This document shows, piece by piece, positions 19,401 through 28,700 of a stretch of DNA of 42,312 nucleotides. The notes beneath the pieces are model-generated. The model saw only the letters and a program-made list of their open reading frames with translations, searched no databases and was not told where the DNA came from. Within the stretch, counting starts at the first letter, position 1. Every line of letters begins with the position of its first letter. This DNA is from an uncultured Opitutaceae bacterium (GTDB lineage: Bacteria > Verrucomicrobiota > Verrucomicrobiia > Opitutales > Opitutaceae): positions 1 through 42,312 of the forward strand of contig CALFNN010000001.1 of assembly GCA_937902925.1 (NCBI GenBank). The letters run 5' to 3'. The position numbers and the translations under genes were made by a program.

Positions 19401-19832
19401 GACAACATCACCGCCGCTCGTGGTGGTGGAAATTATGCCCGTGAGCGTAAACGTGCCCGGGCCGACAAAGGTGTAGGCAGGGCGGGATGCTCCGCTAAAC
19501 GTAATGTCGTCCAAGGTGAATCCGCCTGACGGCATCTTGATCGTTTGGGCTGTCCCGGCTGCGGAGAAAGTAACGTCCTGATCGAAGGCGCTCGTCGGGA
19601 CCGAGCTGCCCGACCAGTTGCCGGAATCGGTGAAGTTGCCCGTGGCGGCAGCACCAGTCCAAGTGCGCGAAGGCGGCGTCTGCGCACGCGCACTGCCGAT
19701 GCCAAGCGCGAGGCCCACCGCCAATACCGCGTTCATCCCGTTCACCCGAGCGACAAATCCCCGGTGCTTACTCGCTGGCCTCAGAAAACGGACAAGCGGC
19801 GGAGAACTACTGGAGTCTTCTTTGAAGGTCAT
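16413..19832 (-). CDS. PEP-CTERM surface protein with autotransporter-associated beta-strand repeats
   Basis: Exported 1139-residue adhesin-like protein. At least eight copies of the autotransporter-associated beta-strand repeat are visible, with the pattern G-x-G-T-L-x-L-x-G-x-N-x-Y-x-G-x-T, for example GAGTLTLSGNNTYTGST and GTGTLILTGASTYTGGT; they predict a long right-handed beta-helix. The C-terminus is a PEP-CTERM sorting signal: VPEPSTW, a hydrophobic helix and the Arg cluster WRRRRSA. No autotransporter beta-barrel follows, so export should be Sec plus exosortase processing. The hydrophobic signal segment NAVLAVGLALGIGSARA lies 33 residues after the ATG at 19832, which would give a long n-region; ATG at 19736 (MNAVLAV) and GTG at 19853 are alternative starts. 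Ser/Thr/Gly/Asn dominate the composition. Confidence 0.88.
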   Translation of the reverse strand: MTFKEDSSSSPPLVRFLRPASKHRGFVARVNGMNAVLAVGLALGIGSARAQTPPSRTWTGAAATGNFTDSGNWSGSSVPTSAFDQDVTFSAAGTAQTIKMPSGGFTLDDITFSGASRPAYTFVGPGTFTLTGIISTTTSGGDVVFASSLGITLARDPDNNIHTVSLADNSTVRLESNINEVIGTAGAGSFIKSGNGTFTLSGSNSFTGGITLNAGTLNLNSATAPGTGTLIIDGGTIDNTSGVAITLTNNNAQTWGSNFTFGGTNNLNLGTGAVSLTGNRTVTIDGGSLTVGGVIDEPASARSLTKAGPGTLILTGANAYGGNTIISAGTLQIGNGGTSGSVAGNIVDNAALVFNRSDSPTFSGAISGTGTLTKLGAGTLTLSGNNTYTGSTAINSGTVQFAQESSLKNTNWTAAKFTVASGATAAFNVGGTGEFTSNDFITFAALGSATGGFQSGSTLALDTSNAAGGTFTHASAIANPNGGANLLGLAKLGTGTLILTGASTYTGGTTVKAGTLQIGAGGTAGSIAGNVVNNAELAFSRSDAVSFGGVISGSGNLTLQGGGNFTLTGLNTYSGTTTIIQGSTLTAGTANTLPAATQVAVSFGALVVNASQLIAGLSGSNTGNVTIAGSQTLTLNNATNNSFGGLISGGGAFVKNGAGTLTLTNANTYTGGTTVNAGNLILNNTGSSGTGTGDVTVGSGATLTVSPGNAAGSVSGNIANSGAVVFARTDPNTYAGVISGPGTFEKKSSGNLTLTGANTYGGTTTLSGGTLTIGVTNALPTSAQISLALGSILNVANDQTIAGFTGADGSGASILLGLGKTLTVAMPVANTSTTFAGSVSGDGVFAVSGAGNDIVNLTGSVTNSGGTVVGDGASLVVASGGSISGPITTNGILSFGNSGSQVVSNVISGTGGLSTSAGTTTLTAANLYSGPTSVAGGKLIVSNTSGSATGTGTVTVSSGGILGGSGFISGPLVLGAGGTVSPGNSPGNLSVGPTTFAGGATFAFDLNDAQGSPGTNWDLLSISGTLTITATSASPFVINLVSLDSANNPGLAQNFNPAQSYSWQFVTSTGITGLTAPDVFDFSTSQFQNSLAGGTFGVSQVGNSLFLDFTPVPEPSTWALLSLGAAALAFGAWRRRRSA

Positions 19833-19919
19833 GTAAACAGGCGGGTGCGACACCAGCGCGCCTTTTTGGCCAAACCGAGACTCCGACGCAAGGTTTTTGC
19901 GTTTTCAATTTTGGCCGCT

Positions 19920-19953
19920 AAAAAAAGGTGACGGCGTCCATTTATTCACCGTC
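19920..19953 (-). terminator. Possible intrinsic terminator downstream of the second PEP-CTERM gene
   Basis: On the minus strand a hairpin can form either by GACGG with CCGTC or by GGTGA with TCACC, followed by a run of seven T. It lies about 160 bases after the stop at 20111 and 90 bases before the start at 19832, so it would separate the two PEP-CTERM genes. The stem is only 5 bp and the two pairings exclude each other. Confidence 0.45.
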
Positions 19954-20110
19954 GAGGCAGGGCAGGCATGGTCTGGTGCGCGTCTCCGCAGGCAAGGCGG
20001 CAGCGCGGCATTCGTGGCTGCCGGTTGGGGGTGGGAGAAACTAGGCGTCAAGTCATGCCTCGTGCTCACACTCTCGTCGCGCTGCCTGTGCGCTGCACGG
20101 CTCGAAATTA

Positions 20111-21715
20111 TCAGCGTGTCCGTGCCCGCCGTCGCGCGCCGATGGCGAGCGCGCCGAGACCCACGACCAGCAACGTCCAAGTCGAGGGCTCAGGAATGGC
20201 GCTGAAGCCGGAAAGGGTGAGGCCCGAGGGGCCGTAGGTAACGAGAAACGAGCTGACGCCATCGGAGGTGAACAAACGGGTTCCGCTTGCGACGTTGGTG
20301 AAGGCGCCACTGATCGACGACGCGGTGAGTAGCGTGAAATTGTCTGTGGGCAGGATCGTGGTTCGGGCCCCGTTAACGACATTGAGCGTCAGTGTGCCGC
20401 CGAATGTGGCGGTCCCGCTAACACTGAGGAAATCGTAAGTCACACCCTGCGTGGTCCCGCCCAGATCGAAGATCAGTTGCGAGGTGGCCAGCAGGCCGAG
20501 ATTTCCCTGGATCGTGAGCTGTCCAAGGATACTCCCGGGAGAAAGCGCGGCGGAGTTGGTGACATTGCCGGCGATCGTGCCGGAACCAGAGAGAGAACCT
20601 GCGGCGAGATTCAGGCCATTGTCGAACTGCGAAATCGCGCCGGCGGCGAGCAGGATGTTTCCGGCATTCTGCGTGAAAGTGGAGTCGAAGTGGAGGTTGC
20701 CGGCGTTGACGAGGATGGTGCCCTGATTCGTGAACGGGATCTCGATCTTCGTCTCGGTGGCGCCCGTCTTAATGTAAGTGCCCTGATTGGTGAACGTGAA
20801 GCTGCCCGTGATCCCGGAGTTGGTGATGGCGACCGCGCCGCCGGACGAGGCATCGGTGAAGGTTGCCCCGTTCGCATTGACGAACGAGCCGCTGTTGCCT
20901 GAACGAAGACTGCCACCGTCGTTCCAAATGAACTGGCCGTTGTTGACGATCGCGGTCCCGCCAAAATCATGCGAGGCATTGCCGGTGGCGGTGAAAAACG
21001 CGTCCGGGGTCACGATCAGCTGGTTCAGACTCGAGAAAACGCCGGCGCCCCAGTTCGAACCGGAGCCGGCCACGGTGAGGGAACTGGTGCCGGTGATGGT
21101 CCCACCGGTAAAGAGCAGGTCGTTGACCGTGACGGCAGAAGTGAGGGTGACGGTTCCACCGGCGATCGTCGCGGCATAGGTGGAATCGGCGGGAGTGCCA
21201 TTGTTCGGGACCACCCCGTTGGACCAGTTGGTGTTAACCTGCCAGTTGGCCGTGGCTCCGTTCCAAGTAGCCAAACCGGTCGGCACCGCGAGGGTGACTG
21301 TTGGACCGGGCGCGGTCGTCGCTGGAGATCCGGATTGATCACGGGTGACGCTTTCAGAGCCTAGCGGCTGGAGACCGGTAATGCCGCCAGGGTAGTGGAC
21401 GCTGAAACCGAACGTGGCTGGACTCGCGGGCACCGGGGTAAGCGCGTATGCCCAACCGATCGTCCCGCTGGCTCCGTTGGACGGAGTGACGTCCGGACCG
21501 CCGCTACTGGTAGAAACGTAGGTCCAATTGGCGGGGAGCGTCGTGCTGAAAGCGAGCACGGACGTCGGCGTCGAGTAAATGACCGACGCGTTGAATATCA
21601 GCGTGCCGCCGTTCACCAAATCCAACTGCGTGCTCGTCGGTGTGAGGACGACCGTTTGCGCGGCGAGCCGGGTCACTAGCACGAAGGCAACGGCGAGGAT
21701 CGATTGGCGCAACAT
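20111..21715 (-). CDS. PEP-CTERM surface protein with shared N-terminal PAxWTY module
   Basis: Exported 534-residue protein. A signal peptide (MLRQSILAVAFVLVTRLAAQ) justifies the ATG at 21715; the frame is open to 21775. Residues 21-125 form a beta-rich module with GGTLIFNASVIY, LPANWTYVS, ASGTIGWAY and ATFGFSVHYP. The same motif order is found at the N-terminus of the protein encoded at 34038-35975. The middle (about 150-470) is a Gly/Thr/Asn-rich stretch with ATWNGATANWQVNTNWSNGV and repeated short beta units, resembling degenerate PEP-CTERM/passenger repeats. The C-terminus is IPEPSTW, a hydrophobic helix and ARRRARTR, a PEP-CTERM signal for exosortase. No function is known. It shares the upstream region with the divergent giant-protein operon. 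Confidence 0.85.
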   Translation of the reverse strand: MLRQSILAVAFVLVTRLAAQTVVLTPTSTQLDLVNGGTLIFNASVIYSTPTSVLAFSTTLPANWTYVSTSSGGPDVTPSNGASGTIGWAYALTPVPASPATFGFSVHYPGGITGLQPLGSESVTRDQSGSPATTAPGPTVTLAVPTGLATWNGATANWQVNTNWSNGVVPNNGTPADSTYAATIAGGTVTLTSAVTVNDLLFTGGTITGTSSLTVAGSGSNWGAGVFSSLNQLIVTPDAFFTATGNASHDFGGTAIVNNGQFIWNDGGSLRSGNSGSFVNANGATFTDASSGGAVAITNSGITGSFTFTNQGTYIKTGATETKIEIPFTNQGTILVNAGNLHFDSTFTQNAGNILLAAGAISQFDNGLNLAAGSLSGSGTIAGNVTNSAALSPGSILGQLTIQGNLGLLATSQLIFDLGGTTQGVTYDFLSVSGTATFGGTLTLNVVNGARTTILPTDNFTLLTASSISGAFTNVASGTRLFTSDGVSSFLVTYGPSGLTLSGFSAIPEPSTWTLLVVGLGALAIGARRRARTR

Positions 21716-22163
21716 GGCTGTTTGGAAGGCAGAATAGCACGGTTTCCTAACGCAGCCCCGCAAAGCGGGGCTCAATAAGCCGTGATGTGCAGATGACTAG
21801 CAGAAAATTTGGTCGCAACAAGACCGGAATCAAAGCGCACCCGGGCTATCGTTTCTCAGGTATAGGGCCGCGACCTCATTTCCAGCTCGCAACGGATTCC
21901 GGCTTCTGGCTATTTACTTTCAATAACACCATTGAGGCGCCTTACTGCCGCAAAGGTCTTCTGCGAACTTTTCCGCCGCGTCAGAAGATTTTTGCCCAGG
22001 TTAGTGCCCGAAAATCGTCCCGCCCGTTCATGCACTCTCCAGCTGATTTGGTCGCATGGTTTGCGACGCACCTGCAGGCTGTCTTCGGATTCTTCGACGG
22101 GGATTGGTTCGGGGTATTTTTGCCAGACGAGTCCGCTGGGTTCTTTGCCCGACTGTCGCAACC
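21716..22163. other. Divergent intergenic region (448 bases)
   Basis: Lies between the start of the PEP-CTERM gene (minus) and the start of the small exported protein gene (plus), so it should hold promoters for both. I see one perfect hairpin (21754-21772) and AT-richer patches around 21895-21925 (containing TTTACTTTCAATAACACC). No convincing -35/-10 pair was found on either strand. Open frames here read as Arg/Ser/Phe-rich with no domain and are not considered coding. Confidence 0.6.
21754..21772. repeat. Perfect 8-bp hairpin upstream of the PEP-CTERM gene
   Basis: AGCCCCGC and GCGGGGCT flank AAA. The hairpin is 38 bases upstream of the minus-strand ATG at 21715, so it probably lies in the leader of that transcript or forms an operator. 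There is no adjacent T-run, which argues against a terminator. Confidence 0.55.
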
Positions 22164-22784
22164 ATGAACCGAACACATCGCGTCCGGTCGTTGTTGGGGT
22201 CGTTACTGCTGCTCGCGTTGCCGCTGCCGGCCATCGCGGACCAAGAGGCGCGCCCTGCTTCCGGCGCAAATGCTCCCGGTATGAAGGCGATCGTCTATGG
22301 ATTTTTCGACGACCGGACCGGCGCGAGGATCGGCCGGCTGCAGATTGAGAATGTCGCCTTGGAATATCAGCATCGTGGTTTCCTTCGCGTGGCGTGGGAT
22401 CCGCTCGTGGTGCTCGACGGTGTGACGCTCGAGATCGATGCGGCTGCCATCTGGCCGGACGCCGGGGTGAAAATCGTCGATGCCCTGCGGGTCACCGGTC
22501 GACAAAACGCGAGCGTGTTGCGGCACGTGCGGTTGCGGCTGGGCGGGGCGCGGCAAAGCGAGATCACGGCCGAAAGCGCGCTGCTCCGCAAGGATGGCGC
22601 CCTTGAACTCACCGGAGTGGAGCTCGCGGCCGGCTCGACCGCCGCGACGCTGCCGGCCTCCGGGAGGATGTGTTTCTGGCTGGCCGGCCCGCGTGCCGGT
22701 CAACTCACAACGGTCCCGCCGGCGTCCGCGGACATCGCGGCACTTTTCTCCGCTGGAAAAACTTTGGCTCAACCTGCACCATGA
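22164..22784 (+). CDS. Small exported protein coupled to the giant surface protein
   Basis: Not recognised. The 206-residue product starts with a signal peptide (MNRTHRVRSLLGSLLLLALP, then PAIADQ), which fixes the ATG at 22164 although the frame is open to 22056. The mature part is beta-type and begins KAIVYGFFDDRTGARIGRLQ, later RHVRLRLGGARQSEITAESA and LRKDGALELTGVELAAGS. The pattern of alternating polar/hydrophobic strands around ITAESALLRKDGALELTGV is reminiscent of LptA/LptC-type beta-jellyroll repeats, a very weak impression. It has one Cys near the C-terminus (GRMCFW). Its TGA overlaps the ATG of the 3745-residue gene (ATGA at 22781-22784), so the two are translationally coupled and the products probably act together, for example in export or anchoring. 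Confidence 0.75.
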   Translation: MNRTHRVRSLLGSLLLLALPLPAIADQEARPASGANAPGMKAIVYGFFDDRTGARIGRLQIENVALEYQHRGFLRVAWDPLVVLDGVTLEIDAAAIWPDAGVKIVDALRVTGRQNASVLRHVRLRLGGARQSEITAESALLRKDGALELTGVELAAGSTAATLPASGRMCFWLAGPRAGQLTTVPPASADIAALFSAGKTLAQPAP

Positions 22785-25700
22785 AACGAATCTTCGCCGT
22801 TTTTCTTGTTCTGTTTGTCCCGGCGTTTGCCCATGTCGGCGGATCCGCCGCCGCCGCGAAGATCGCCGCCGGCCGCGCCGCGCTGGCGACGCACGACCTC
22901 GTCGCGGCGCAGGCCGATTTTGGCGACGCCATTTCGCTGGCGGGCACGGAGGAGGACGCGTCCGCCTATCAGACGGCCAGCGCCTTGCTCGGATTCACCC
23001 GCGTCTTCGCGTTGGCGGCCGCGGCCAACACCAGTTCGGCAGCCGGCACCGCCACCAGCCAGTTCCTCGACGGTCTCAACATCGGTCCATCGGCGGGCCG
23101 CGACGTCTACAACTGGGCGGCGCAACTGCCGCACGATGGCAATGGAAACCTGATCCTCCCGGCGGGTTATAATCTGACGACGGTCGAGTCGTTGTGGCTT
23201 AATGTCCTGCTGCCGGCGACCGCGGCGGCCCGCGGAAATCTCTCCGGCGTCACGAGCCAGGGTTTTCTGCTCACGCTCTATCCGTCGGAGACGACGTCGC
23301 CCGCGACGCTCAATATCGACTACGGCGATGTGCTCATGGCCCGGGCGAGCTTGAGTGCAGTCGAGTTTGTCTTCCACTTTTTGTCCGGTCAGGATCTTCA
23401 CGCCAACCTCGATGCGATGAATCAACTGGCGCAGGGCAACATGCTCAAGCTCCAGCAGGTGCTCGCGGCCAATCCCGATTTTCTCAAGGTTGGCTCCACT
23501 TCCGAGCGCGCCGCCGCCCTGGCATCCCTGAGCAACGTCATCTCGCTCTATCGCCAGGCGTCGACGTTCATCCGCACCGTGCGGCCGGCGGGAGTGAGCC
23601 GGATGTTCATGCTCGATGCGAAGGACCTCCCGGCCGAGGCGGAATTTCGTGCGCAGCTCGACAAGATCGAGCTCTCTTTCACCGAACCCGTGTCCTCCGA
23701 CAAGGGGAATGCCGCCTTCTTCACCGGACCGCTCTTCGGTTCCTCGTGGGTGATGCGCGACAGGATTCCCGCGTTGAACGCCGTGACCGGCGGCTTCGAT
23801 CTCGAGTCCATCGTCGACGCGTCACTCGGCGGCATCGCAGCAGGCCTGACGCGCGAGCAGGTCGCCGGGTTGTTCGACCGCCCCGAGCTCGGCTGGACGT
23901 GGGTGACCCCGCTGCCGCAGGGCGGCGCACTTTACCGCTATCTGGCTCTGCCGGGTGGCAAACACGTCGCATCGGGCGACGCAGGCATGGTGCTGACGTC
24001 GAACGACGGCACGACTTGGGTGACGCATAGCATCGCCCATGAAGGCCAGATCTGGGGTCTCGCCACGAACGGCACCGCCGTGGTTGCATGCACGGACCAG
24101 GGTTCGATTTATCTCTCGAACGATTCCGGCGTGACGTGGCAGAAAACGCTGGCGACCGGCTCGGCGTTCTGGGCCGTGACTTATGGCGGCGGCACGTTTG
24201 TGGCGGTCGGCAACAATGGCAACACGGCGACCTCGAGCGACGGACAGCATTGGACCGTCAACTCCTCTCCGACCGGGGGGAATTCGTTTTACGATGTCCT
24301 CTACACTGGCAGCGTCTATCTCGCGGTCGGTCAGCTTCAGGGGACGGCGGTGATTGCTTCCTCGAACGACGGCGTCACCTGGAATACGAATTTCACCGCC
24401 AGCTCCAGCGGCTATTCATTTTTAGGCGTGGCGCAGGGCGGCGGCAAATTCGTCGCGGTGGGAGACGCCAACCACGAGGCCGTCTCGACGAATGGCACGG
24501 CGTGGACCGCGGGCACGTTGCTCGCGTCGGGCACGACCACGTTCAGCGGCGTGGGATATTTCAACGGGAAGTTCGTTGCCGCAGGCAACGCGGGCACGAT
24601 CGCTAATTCTTCGGACGGCGGCAGCGGCGCTTGGACCAGCGGAAATTCAGGCGACTCGGCGGATACTCTAAATACTGTCGGGGTCGGATCGACCGCAGTC
24701 TATGTCGCCACGCAGGCGGGGTTGATTTTGCAGTCGACCGACGGGTCGACGTTCACCCGGGCGCTCGATCCGCAGACCGTGGGTCCGCTCGGGACCGGTG
24801 CGCTGCTCTCAATCCGCGCGCTTGGCAGCGAACTCTACGCGGTTGGCGGCTCCAGCACCCTGGGCACGATTGTGCACTCCAGCGACGGCCTGACCTTTAC
24901 CCCGGTCGCCGCTTCAGGCGCAACCAGCACGCTCTGGGGCATTCTCCAGCACGGCGCCACCTACTATGCCGTGGGCAATGGTGGCGCATTGGTGACGACG
25001 ACGACGCCGTCCGGCACGTGGACCCCGGCGGCGGCGTCCCCGCTCGGCGGCGGGGCGAATCTCCGCAGCATTTCCTATCTCAATAACAGCCTCTACGTCA
25101 TCACGGGTAACAACGCCACTTTGCTCACGTCCGGCGACGGAGCGACGTGGACTTCGCGCACGACCCTGGTGAGCCACACCGGCTCCGACTTCCTCTACGG
25201 CGCGGCTTACGGCAACGGCGTGTATGTCGCGGTCGGCGGCAATAACAACAATCTCAACTATGTGTTCACGTCGACCGACGGGTCCAACTGGACCCAGCGC
25301 AGCCTCGGGATTGGCAACACGTTTCGTGCGGTCGTTTTCTATCAAGGTTACTTTACGGCGGTGGGAAATCTGGGCGCGGTGTATCGCTCGGCCAACGGCG
25401 TCAACTGGTCCTTCGTCGACGCCGGCACCGAGGCGGATTTCGGCGGCCTCAGCGTGCGCGATGGCCGCTACTATGCCGCGGCGGGTGCCTCCGGTTCGGG
25501 CTTTGGGTCCTCGTTTCCCGTCGGACCGCAAGCCGTCATGCTCGTCTCCTCCGATGGCGTGCATTGGGCCCAGACGGATCGCGGCGCGGCCAACAATGCC
25601 TACTCCGTGGAGCTGTTCAACGGCCGGCTCTATACGAGCGGCGATAATTTTTCGATCCAGCGTTCCGAGGTGATTGCCGCGTCGTCCGTGCATGCGCCCG

Positions 25701-28700
25701 TCCCGGTCACCCCCGCGCCCGCGTCATCCGTGAACCAGGGCACCAACCATGTGCTGGCTGTCACGAGCGACACCAGCGGTGGCCAGACCTTTGTCTGGAC
25801 GAAAAACGAATCCGTGATCCCTGGGGTCACGGGCCCGGCGCTGGCGCTAAAGAACGTCCAGTTTGGCGATGGGGGAACCTATCAAGTGACGGTCACCAAT
25901 GCCGCCGGGACCTCGTCTGCCGCGAGTTTCAATTTTTCGGTGTCCGAGAGTTCAGCCTCGCCGGCGATAACGCAGCAGCCCGAATCGCAGACGGTCAGCA
26001 CCGGCTTCAACGCCACGTTCTCCGTGGCCGCCAGCGGAACCGGAAGCTTCACTTACCAGTGGCAGAAGGATGGCGTGAGCGTGAGCGATGGCACGCACGC
26101 CAGCGCCGCCACGGTCGCCGGGGCGACGACCGATACGCTGATGTTGACGGGCGTGCAGGGCGCGGATGCCGGCGCGTATACGGTGGTCGTGACCGGCACC
26201 GGCACGCCCGCCACCAGCGATCAGGCGGACCTGACTGTGGACAGCAACCCGGCCTACACCTTTTCGACCTTGGCGGGTCTGGCGTTTACCTCGGGCAACA
26301 CGACCAACGTCTCCGGATCGAGTGCGCGGTTCAACGCCCCCTGCGGCGTGGCCGTCGACTCAGCGAACAACGTTTACGTGGCCGACACAAACAACGGAGC
26401 GATTCGTAAAATCACCCCGGCGGGCGCGGTTACGACGCTCGCGTCCGGCACGTTCGGCAGTCCGGTGGGAATCGTTGCGGTGGGCTCGACGCTGTATTTC
26501 ACCACGGGAGGCCACGCAGTGCGGTCGATCGGCACGGATGGCACCGGGCTGACTTTGCTCGCGGGCACCGTCGGCAGTCCCGGTTCGGCCGACGGGGCCG
26601 GGCTGACTGTCGCACGCTTCAACAATCCCCGCGGCATCGCGAGCGACGGCACCTACCTCTACGTCGCCGACACGAGCAACCACACGATTCGAAAGATTGA
26701 AATTGCCACGGGGATCGTGAGCACGCTGGCCGGCAGCGCCGGCAGCTCCGGCTTCACCAACGCGAACGGATCGGCCGCGCGGTTCAACGGTCCGCAGGGT
26801 GTCGCGCTGAGTCCCGGCGGCGCCAATCTTTTTGTCGCGGACAGCAACAACAACGTCGTTCGCAAGATCGTGGTCTCCTCCGGTGCGGTCACGACGTTCG
26901 CCGGGCAGGGTGGCACGTTTGGATTCGGGGAGGTCGATGGGCCCGGGACACTCGCGGCATTTGCCTTTCCGGTCGGCATCGCGGTCGACGCGGCCGGCTA
27001 CGTCTATGTGGGCGACAACGGCGGGGCGGCGCTGCGCCGGATCGCGCCCGACGGCAGCTACGTTCATACCATCGGCGGCCAGGCGTTCTGGCAGGGCGGC
27101 AACGACGGGATCGGAACCGACGCGCGATTCAACACGCCGGGCAGCATCGTGCTGGATGCAGCGGCCAATCTCTACATCGCGGACACGAACAGTCATACGA
27201 TCCGCAAGGGCGTGCCCTCGGCGGCGATTTCGTGGCCCGTGATCGGCGTCCTGCCGGTGGACCAGACGGTGGCGGTGGGCGGAGCGGCGGCCCTGAAGGT
27301 TTCGGCGACGGGTGCCGGGACACTTTCCTACCAGTGGAAGAAAAACGGGGTGGCGATCGGTGGCGCCACGAACGCGGCGCTTACGTTCACCAGCGTCCAG
27401 GCTGCCGATGCCGGCAACTACACCGTGACCGTGACCAGCACGGCGGGCGGATTGGCGGTTTCCCCGATCGCGACCCTGACGGTCAACCCGGGTCCCGCGA
27501 TCACCGGCCTATCCGGCCTGCCGACGATCGCTGTCGGCGCGACGCTCAACCTCGGCGTGTCGGCCCTCGGTGCGCCGGCCCTGGGTTACCAATGGTTGAA
27601 GGATGGCCTGCCGCTGACCGACGGTCTCGCAATTTCCGGCAGCACGACGTCGCAACTGACCGTAACGAACGCGCAAACCAGCGACTCGGGCCGGTATTCG
27701 GTCGAGGTGTTCAACAGCTACGCCGGCGAGATTTCGAGCCCGGTTACGGTGGTGGTCTACGCCTCCGAGCCTTACTCGTTCAGCACGTTCGCGGGCCGGT
27801 CGGCCATCGGCACGGCCGACGGCACCGGCAGCGCGGCGCGTTTCAACCTGCCGAGCGGCGTGGCGCGGGACAGTGCAGGCAATCTTTATGTGGCGGACAC
27901 CAATGGCCAGACGATCCGCAAGATCGCTTCCGGCGGGGTGGTGACGACGTTTGCCGGCATGGCGGCGGCGCAGGGGAGCGCCGACGGCAGCCTCGCCGTG
28001 GCGCGATTCAAGTCGCCCCAGTCGGTGGCCATCGACGGCAATGGCGATCTTTATGTCGCGGACGGCGGTAACGGGACGATCCGCAAGATCACCATGTCGA
28101 CCGGGACGGTGTCGACGCTGGCCGGGGTCGCGGGCAGTTTCGGCAGTGCCGACGGCGCGCTGGTCAGCGGCGTCAGCACGGCGCGGTTCGCTTTCCCGCA
28201 GGCGATCACGATCGATGGCACGGGTAACGTCTATGTCGCGGACTCCTCCAACCGCACCATCCGCAAAATCAGTCCAACGGGGGACGTGACGACACTGGCT
28301 GGATCGGCCGGACTCTCCGGGAGCGTCGATGCCACGGGAGGCGCGGCGCGATTCTCCTCGCCCGTTGGCGTTGCTGTCGACGGCGCGGGCAACGTCTACG
28401 TGGCGGACAACGGCAACCGGACCATTCGCAAAGTTACGGCTGGTGGCGTGGTCACCACGATGGCTGGTCAGGTCGGGGTTTCCGGCAGCACCAACGGCTC
28501 CGCCGGTCTTCCGCTCACGGCGCAGTTCACCAGTCCCGTCGGCATCGCGTTGAAGCCCGATGGCGTCGGTGGCAGCGTGCTCTACGTCACGGACAACCAG
28601 ACGATCCGCACGATCGCGACCTCGGATGCCTCGGCGATTTCGGCGGGCGGCGCACTCACGGTCGGCACCCTGGCCGGCGCGAACGGGGCCCTGGGGAATC

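Noticed and set aside
17997-19529. 510-codon plus-strand open frame
   Set aside because: Shadow of the beta-strand repeats in the PEP-CTERM gene on the minus strand.
21787-22167. 126-codon plus-strand open frame in the divergent region
   Set aside because: No domain, composition unlike neighbouring proteins and no start signal; the region is better explained as regulatory.
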